This document shows, piece after piece, positions 23,710 to 29,065 of a DNA stretch of 29,065 nucleotides (positions are counted from its first letter, which is position 1; the number at the start of each line of letters is the position of its first letter). The notes beneath the pieces were generated by a model, which was not told the origin of the DNA, made no database searches, and saw only the letters and a list, made by a program, of their open reading frames with translations. The position numbers and the translations under genes were made by a program. Source of the stretch: Thermomucor indicae-seudaticae (lineage: Eukaryota > Mucoromycota > Mucoromycetes > Mucorales > Lichtheimiaceae); NCBI GenBank assembly GCA_000787465.1, contig JSYX01000449.1, forward strand, positions 1-29,065, written 5' to 3'.

Positions 23710-25027
23710 TTAACCACGCGATGATTTGCTGCTTTTACGCAGTTCTTGAATTTTATCCACCAAGGGTTCCCAGATGTACTGATTTCCGTAAGCCGCATAC
23801 CCGATTCCTATGGAAGCCCCTGCCAAGTGTGCCTAGAACAACAGAGATCAATACAGGGGAAATGCGCAGGAAACAATAAGAATACCCACAGCATGATCGA
23901 ATCTCTGCCAATTCAAGAGCAGGCCTGCTAAATCAAAGCCCATCAGGGCTGGCAATGCCGTGCTAAAGAGATAATCAATATATAGCTTGCCCTGCTTGGG
24001 TTCGGGGGGGAGGGGGTGGGTTGAAGCAACATTACCTCATTTTGATGGGGACCATGGGAAGAAAGATAAGCGACACGCTCGAGTGCGGGTACCACAGGGC
24101 CGTCGCGCCCAAGAGACCAAACACCGCGCCGCTCGCGCCCAAGCCAGGCATCAGCGGACGCGTCCTCCTCAGGGTCAAATGGACCACGTGGCTCACCACA
24201 TTGGCAGCGATGCCCGTCCCCAGATACATGGCCAGAAACTGCTCCCGGCCCAGCCGATCATGGATCACCATCCCAAACGAATACAGACCCACCATATTGA
24301 ACAAGAAATGCATCGGGTCCTGATGCGAAAAGCAGCTCGTGACTAGCGTGATCGATCGCAGTTTCCCGGGATGATGCATGAACCATTTCATCATGAACCC
24401 TTGCCATCGAAACGACTGCCAGAGGCCAAACACGACCGCGTTGATGCCCACGAGGGCCAGCAGCGTCTTCTCGGATTCGGAAAGCGATGCGTACTTGTCG
24501 GCGAGCAAGAGGTACAGTCGTCGTAGGTCGCGTGGGATCAGTTCGTACTGCTCCAGTCGCCGTTGGACACGCTCCAGGAGCTCGCGTTTCTTTTCCATCA
24601 TCATGATCCGCTTTTCTTCAATCACTTCTGCCATCGTCACCTTGTCGTCTTCTTCTCCTCCTCTGCCTAAAAGCTGCGGGAATCGTAACCGGTGCCGATG
24701 CTTTTCCAATAACCGGTGCCAGAATGTCGTCTGGTTCTTGTCGTACTCTACCCCGGCGGCAACGAAAATGAGCCCAATCGCAGTGGTGCCGAACACGACA
24801 GGCCGGACATACGAAACGGAAATTGGCGTAGAAGGCTGCGAGGTGGAGGAGGAAGAAGGCGGCGGCGGCGTACTATTAGGAACAACAACTTTATTCGGTC
24901 GCAGGGGCGTAGAAGCAAATTCGGTCGGAATATGTCCACGCGGTGGGAACCGGTAGTGGCTTGTCCACGAGAAATGGCGACGCATGTTGATTGGGCGTAT
25001 GGATCGTCGAACGATCGCTAAAGACAT
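23710..25027 (-). CDS. PCP1: Mitochondrial rhomboid serine protease (PARL/Pcp1 type), 395 aa
   Basis: This is an intramembrane serine protease of the mitochondrial inner membrane; in yeast Pcp1 processes Mgm1 and Ccp1. There are three exons: 25027-24036, 23962-23890 and 23832-23710. The N-terminus is Arg/Ser-rich (SLAIVRRSIRPINMRRH), consistent with a targeting presequence. It is followed by a Pro/Ser linker and a first membrane helix (RPVVFGTTAIGLIFVAAG), the extra helix of PARL-type enzymes. A charged helical spacer comes next, then the rhomboid core. The core has HQDPMHFLFNMVGLYSFG, catalytic S299 in GLGASGAVFG and H357 in HAAHLAGAS. The His is encoded only after the two small introns, which confirms them. 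The start was set at the first ATG of the frame. The gene diverges from the arrestin gene across about 870 bp. Confidence 0.95.
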
Positions 25028-25900
25028 GGGAAGCAACAATGTTGAAAGAGCCTGCCCATTGTGCGGTGTGTCAAATTCGGACGGACCAGAGGGGGCGGTG
25101 ATGAAGCCCCGGATGAATCATCTTGCGGGTGGCGGCTGACTGAGACTGTGACTCACTTGTTGTGTTTTTCAGTTCCCGCAAGAAAAAAGGTATAAAAAGG
25201 CTGGCAACCCAGGGCCCTCTGTCTTCTCGTTAGGACCGTACTCTACAGGATCTGTATGCAGTACATTTCCACGTCTATGTTTTTCAAACTAGACACATCA
25301 TCCGGGTTAGACGATGACTCGTAGCAGCGCTTCCCAAGAGTGAAGTGTCTGGGTTCCTGCCTGCAAGGTTCGGGTTCCTGGAGTTGAGGATCTCGGTCTT
25401 TGCTTAAAGCACTGACCAGGAAGACGCTGTAGTCTGATAACCTGTACTCTTTTTTATTGAAGGGAATGAAAAAGTATAGATGTAGTCGATTGTGGTCGAA
25501 AGTACAGCGTGAAGTGACTTTACATTGAGCTCTGCACGTGACTTTTGCCATGGGTTTGACAGATGGCGTGAGAAAAGCCAAAAAAAGGTTTTCTGAAACC
25601 ACGTTGATCGATGGAACATGTTCTCCATGACAGCATGCCTTAAAAGGCAGAATTCTTGACAACGGGGCGCACGGTTCAATCGGAGATCAAACAAGGATAA
25701 AGCAAAAAAAGTCCCCAGATCCTGTTTCTTTTCGATTTGTTTCCTAGGAGATTTATTTGTTCCGTAAGTTTATTTAACGACGCTTCTTGTCCAGTTGGAA
25801 ATGCTGTATAGTAATGCAGCTTGGGGGTTTTCGTGTGTGTCTTTGTGCGTTTAGGTGATTGCCTAGCGCGCTCTCACATTCCGTTCAGTGACATTTCGGG
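25028..25900. promoter_or_regulatory. Divergent intergenic region between the rhomboid and arrestin genes
   Basis: A strong plus-strand TATA box (TATAAAAAGG, 25191-25200) sits some 700 bp before the arrestin ATG. Minus-strand frames of 139 and 96 codons (25662-25243, 25694-25404) overlap each other and show no domain. An imperfect direct repeat (GGGTTCCTG at 25350 and 25372) is present. No gene is firmly supported. Confidence 0.4.
25191..25200 (+). promoter_or_regulatory. TATA box without an obvious gene
   Basis: TATAAAAAGG is a textbook TATA element. The first ATG behind it (25256) opens a 22-codon ORF that ends in TAG. It could start a long arrestin leader, a spliced leader exon, or a non-coding transcript. 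Confidence 0.45.
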
Positions 25901-27411
25901 ATGATGGGCAAGACGAATCAGTTACGGATCGAAGTCGTCAATGACGAGATCGTTTTGCACGGACAAGCACAAGAGTCGGCCGGCAAGCTTTTGCAAGGCA
26001 CTCTTGTATTGTCCTCGTCTGAGCCGATGAAAGTTCGATCCGTCCGCTTAATATTTGTTGGAACCATGAAGGTGTCCTGGTCGGACGGTATGTAAAAGAG
26101 GAAACTCGATTGCCTTTTGGTGACGATAACCAACAGGATCACATACACATAGGCATTGCTCATCACCAGCAGTATCACAGAGAAGAACGCACCATTATCA
26201 GCAAAACCTGGCAATTCATACCCGTGGGTGATCTTCGTCCTTCATCTTCGTCTTCTTCCTTGTCTTCCCTGTCTTCTCCTTTTTCTCAAAGACGCACCTA
26301 CACATTAAAAGCCGGCGAGAAGCGATGGAACTTTGAACTCGCGCTTCCGGGTGACCTGCCCCAATCCATTGAGACCGCAGGCGCACGCGTGGTATACAAA
26401 CTGAAAGCGGTCGTGGAGCGACCCACGTTTTACCATAACCTGGTTAAGAAGCATCCGATCCGCATTGTGCGCGGCATGATGCCGTCGTCCGAGTTTGAAT
26501 TGTCACAGAGTTTGGAGATCCGCGATACCTGGGCCGACAAGATGGCGTACGACATTTCGATCCCGTCGCGCGTGTATTCGCAAGGCGAGGCGATCCCGGT
26601 CTCGTTCACCGTTGTCCCGCTTGCGCCCGACCTGCGTGTCCGGTCGCTGTCCGTGACCCTCAAAGAAACGTGCACGTACTCGGCAAAAGAGAGCCAAAAG
26701 AAAGATACGCGCGTCGTCCGACACGAGAAACACCAGAATCCGTTTGGCGAGCACATCAACCATGACGACACAAGCTATGTCTTGCGGCTCACGATACCCG
26801 ATCGCTCGCCACTGGTCTTTTGCGACTGCGATATCGACATGATTCGGGTCCAGCACAGGCTGAAGTTTGGGATCACACTCGAGAACACAGAGAAGCAGGT
26901 GTCGGAGCTGCGCTGCGCGGTGCCGGTGACGATTATCGATTCGGTCGCAGAGCAGAGCGAAGTGAATAGCTTGCCGGCGTATGACGAGGCTTGGCGATCG
27001 GTGCCCTATGATCCCGAGGTATGGGAGCTCTTGCGGACACGGACGCCTTCGATTTCGGCAGGACACCAAGAGCGCCGACCGGTCACTATCACGAGCCGCA
27101 GACGAGGTCTGTCTATCCCGTCGTCTTCCAATCAGGCGGAAGTCTCGTCAAGTGGTACAACGGCACCGAGACCTTTGCCAGATAATAACAAGCAAGCCCT
27201 ATGGGACGACGCAAATAGCAACAATCCCGGTTATCAACCTCGGTCTGTGGAAAGTTCACATGGACTATGGTGGCATGGCATGGAACTTTCTCGGGTACCG
27301 TCTTATAGGACAGCACTACAGCAAGAACCTGCCCCTTTGTCTTCCTCACTTCCTCCTTACGATTCTTTATCTCCGCGTTCGCCCGCGTCTCCACGTTCAC
27401 CACAACAATAA
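25901..27411 (+). CDS. Alpha-arrestin (ART-type) ubiquitin-ligase adaptor, 481 aa
   Basis: Alpha-arrestins recruit Rsp5/NEDD4-type ubiquitin ligases to plasma-membrane transporters and receptors, triggering endocytosis. There are two exons, 25901-26087 and 26153-27411. The 65-nt intron ends at ACACATAG, the only acceptor giving WSDGIAHHQQY in phase. The arrestin N domain begins with LRIEVVNDEIVLHGQAQE and continues to YTLKAGEKRWNFELALPGDLP and ARVVYKLKAVVERP. The C domain runs from about DKMAYDISIPSRVYSQGEAIPVSF to ELRCAVPVTI. A PY-like LPAY (336-339) directly follows the fold. A second PY motif, LPPY (462-465), lies in the disordered Ser/Pro tail, as expected for WW-domain binding by the ligase. 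Two adjacent ATGs (25901, 25904) are equally possible starts. A long Ser run (about 26238-26279) interrupts the N domain. The specific ART class cannot be told by eye. Confidence 0.92.
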
Positions 27412-27591
27412 TTTTTGCATTTCATTTCTTCTGACATTCTTTTTATTCCATAATCATACTGTAATCACCCTTACGCATACATTATTCGCACGATAACTAT
27501 CTGTACAACAAGTTCTCTGACCGTTGCTACTACTAATACTTCCTGTAAAAAATCCCATATTTTGTTTTTATTGGACATAATAGCCTGTGGT

Positions 27592-28831
27592 TCATTTTGT
27601 TGGCAGATAATCTCGTGACAAGTCGATATGCGACAAGTGGGTATTGGTGATCTTGAACTTTCTGTTGCGGGTTTTGGAGCGTTTGAGCTTTGGCTATAAA
27701 GTCATCTCTATTTGTTAATACCCTTTCCCACTTGAAACATAACAGGCTGTGCACAATACTCACCTCAGAAACAACTTTCTTTTCAAAGACTTCCATGGTT
27801 TTCAGACCGGCTATTGTAAAAGAGAAACAAGCAATTAGCTTATGTTCAGCTTTTAGCGGGGACAAGTTTACCATTTTCCAGGGCCTTTGGCAGATCCGTT
27901 TCATCAGGTATATGGATTTCAGACCACATCTTTCGAAATTCTGTGATGATAATTAGGCGAAAGGAAAAAGAAAAATCTGTTAAGCGTGGGATTTACCTGG
28001 ATCGATGGGTGTATTGTATTCCATGTCATTATAAAACAAGACTCGAGGATTGCCGTCCTTGTTACGAACAACCAAGATCTGACCTTCGTTGGCCAGTTCT
28101 TCGACTGCCTCTCCCAACTTGGAATACGAGTCCTTAAGATCCTTGTAGTCCATGCCACCTTCATGTCTTTTAGAGATTAGTAGGGATAACAGATCCTCTT
28201 TGCTTTTGATATTATAGGTTGGCTAGGTGTGTGTGTGTCAGTAAGGGTCGACATGACATGTGCAAGAAACACACACACCTTGTATGCAAAGGTCTGGTTT
28301 ACTGGGTCATATTCAATTTTCTCATTATGGACCAACTTGTCCCACAAGGTAGTGCTCTTGGTGATATCCACTTGAGTTCGTGATGTGATACTGACGATTG
28401 ACTGTGGTTCTTCACAGTCCTGACATCGCTTGTTTTAATGCGAGCAACAAGAAAGGTTGCACAACGGGTTTACCTTTAAGAACTGGATAACGGTATAGAG
28501 TTGACTCATGGCATGGTGGCCCGTGCCCGTATTTGCAGGCTGCGAGTATACTTTTTACCAAATGCAAGTATGAATTTCTCCTTCTTTTTGTTTAGCTCTC
28601 CCTCAATTATATACCCATTGTCGACTTTTTAGTCTTTTTCCTAGGTTCTTGATGATGGGTGCTCTCAAAAGCTGCTCGAGTATTGTTACTAATCGATCCA
28701 GGCTGAGGCTTAGTAGCTGCTGCTGCTCCTCCGCCAGAATCGACTGCGCTCGCTACTCGTTTGACGCCGACCATGCTACTGGCCGACATTGAACTCTTGA
28801 ATTTCTTTAACTGATCGGTCAATTGGGACAT
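27592..28831 (-). CDS. TFA2: Transcription initiation factor IIE subunit beta, 292 aa
   Basis: TFIIE beta binds the RNA polymerase II preinitiation complex, helps to load TFIIH and supports promoter opening. There are seven exons: 28831-28615, 28550-28474, 28419-28279, 28222-27997, 27940-27872, 27810-27764 and 27693-27592. The N-terminus is Ser/Ala-rich with a basic patch (EPRKKTKKS), followed by VYSQPANTGTGHHAMSQLY, a conserved lead-in. Two winged-helix units follow (about 75-210), containing TLWDKLVHNEKIEYDP and AVEELANEGQILVVRNKDG. A helical segment (FRKMWSEIHIPDETDLP) and a basic end (KLKRSKTRNRKFKITNTHL, then SRDYLP) complete the family pattern. The second exon's acceptor is AAAAAG. The third exon's could also be eight bases further upstream-of-gene (CAAG), which leaves the frame unchanged only if phase 0 is kept, so that joint is the least certain. 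The gene is convergent with the arrestin gene, with stops 180 bp apart. Confidence 0.93.
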
Positions 28832-28914
28832 TTTTGAATGAAGCAGAGTATGACGAGTATTGTCAAAGCGAAAGAAAAGCTGTGAAATGTGCGGAGTGCA
28901 AAACCTCCCTTTTT

Positions 28915-28954
28915 AGGCGTTCTATACGATAGAATCGGGGTTTGAAGAACGCCT
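28915..28954. promoter_or_regulatory. Nested inverted repeats upstream of TFA2
   Basis: AGGCGTTCT (28915-28923) pairs perfectly with AGAACGCCT (28946-28954). Overlapping the left arm is a second palindrome, TTCTAT-ACG-ATAGAA (28920-28934). Both lie 85-125 bp before the TFA2 ATG, where operator-like sites would be expected. Confidence 0.5.
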
Positions 28955-28974
28955 CTTGCAACTGTCGTGTCTGC

Positions 28975-28990
28975 CTGTCTGTCTGTCTGT
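28975..28990. repeat. (CTGT)4 tetranucleotide repeat
   Basis: Four perfect CTGT units lie about 145 bp upstream of the TFA2 start; no other feature is seen between here and the window end. Confidence 0.85.
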
Positions 28991-29065
28991 CGTCCCGCTT
29001 TTCGCGGACTTTGAAATGCACACTGGCGCGCTTTGCCTACATTTTGTACATAGAACTACATGTAG

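Noticed and set aside
24378..24956. Plus-strand Ser/Arg-rich frame of 192 codons
   Set aside because: It is a shadow of rhomboid exon 1; its Ser/Arg content comes from antisense reading of Glu/Arg-rich coding sequence.
25243..25662. Minus-strand frame of 139 codons in the rhomboid-arrestin space
   Set aside because: No domain, signal peptide or splice partner, and it overlaps a second unrelated frame, so chance is more likely.

Overview
This is a nuclear fragment from an intron-rich fungus, most likely an early-diverging one of the Mucoromycota (Mucorales-like). The evidence is the density of short introns (about 50 to 97 nt, usually with a CTNAN branch site near the acceptor), small intergenic spaces, a mitochondrial ATP synthase beta gene carried in the nucleus, and a full two-domain CAS1 O-acetyltransferase. 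The phylum call is an inference from gene structure and protein style, not from a database match. I assembled the gene models by hand from splice signals, reading frame and family conservation. Every multi-exon model with a family name closes in frame from ATG to stop.

Layout, left to right: (1) 146-3783 minus, a membrane-anchored double amidohydrolase in 11 exons. (2) 4136-4891 minus, a possible secreted protein whose frame is broken or unresolved. (3) 5523-7264 plus, ATP synthase F1 beta (ATP2). (4) 8170-8961 minus, splicing factor SPF30 with a Tudor domain, head to head across only 90 bp with (5) 9052-11090 plus, a GH47 alpha-1,2-mannosidase. (6) 11721-13152 plus, casein kinase 2 alpha. 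(7) 13358-14477 plus, a divergent RPB5-type RNA polymerase subunit with a C-terminal tail, convergent with (8) 14581-15104 minus, a small stand-alone WWE-like protein. (9) 16155-18769 minus, CAS1/CASD1-type polysaccharide O-acetyltransferase. (10) 19497-23024 minus, exocyst subunit SEC10 in 17 exons. (11) 23710-25027 minus, mitochondrial rhomboid protease, divergent from (12) 25901-27411 plus, an alpha-arrestin trafficking adaptor. (13) 27592-28831 minus, TFIIE beta (TFA2).

This is an ordinary housekeeping neighbourhood. The genes do not form a cluster, although several serve gene expression (SPF30, the RPB5-like subunit, TFIIE beta) and several serve the secretory pathway (GH47, CAS1, SEC10, arrestin). 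I see no rRNA, tRNA, CRISPR, intact transposon or viral element.

Most worth a second look: the divergent RPB5 copy with a 39-residue tail, the tiny WWE-like protein beside it, the double amidohydrolase whose second half has lost its metal-binding His pair, three GC-AG introns (two in one gene) together with a set of GTT-type donors, a 17-nt micro-exon, and a strong TATA box with no obvious gene behind it.
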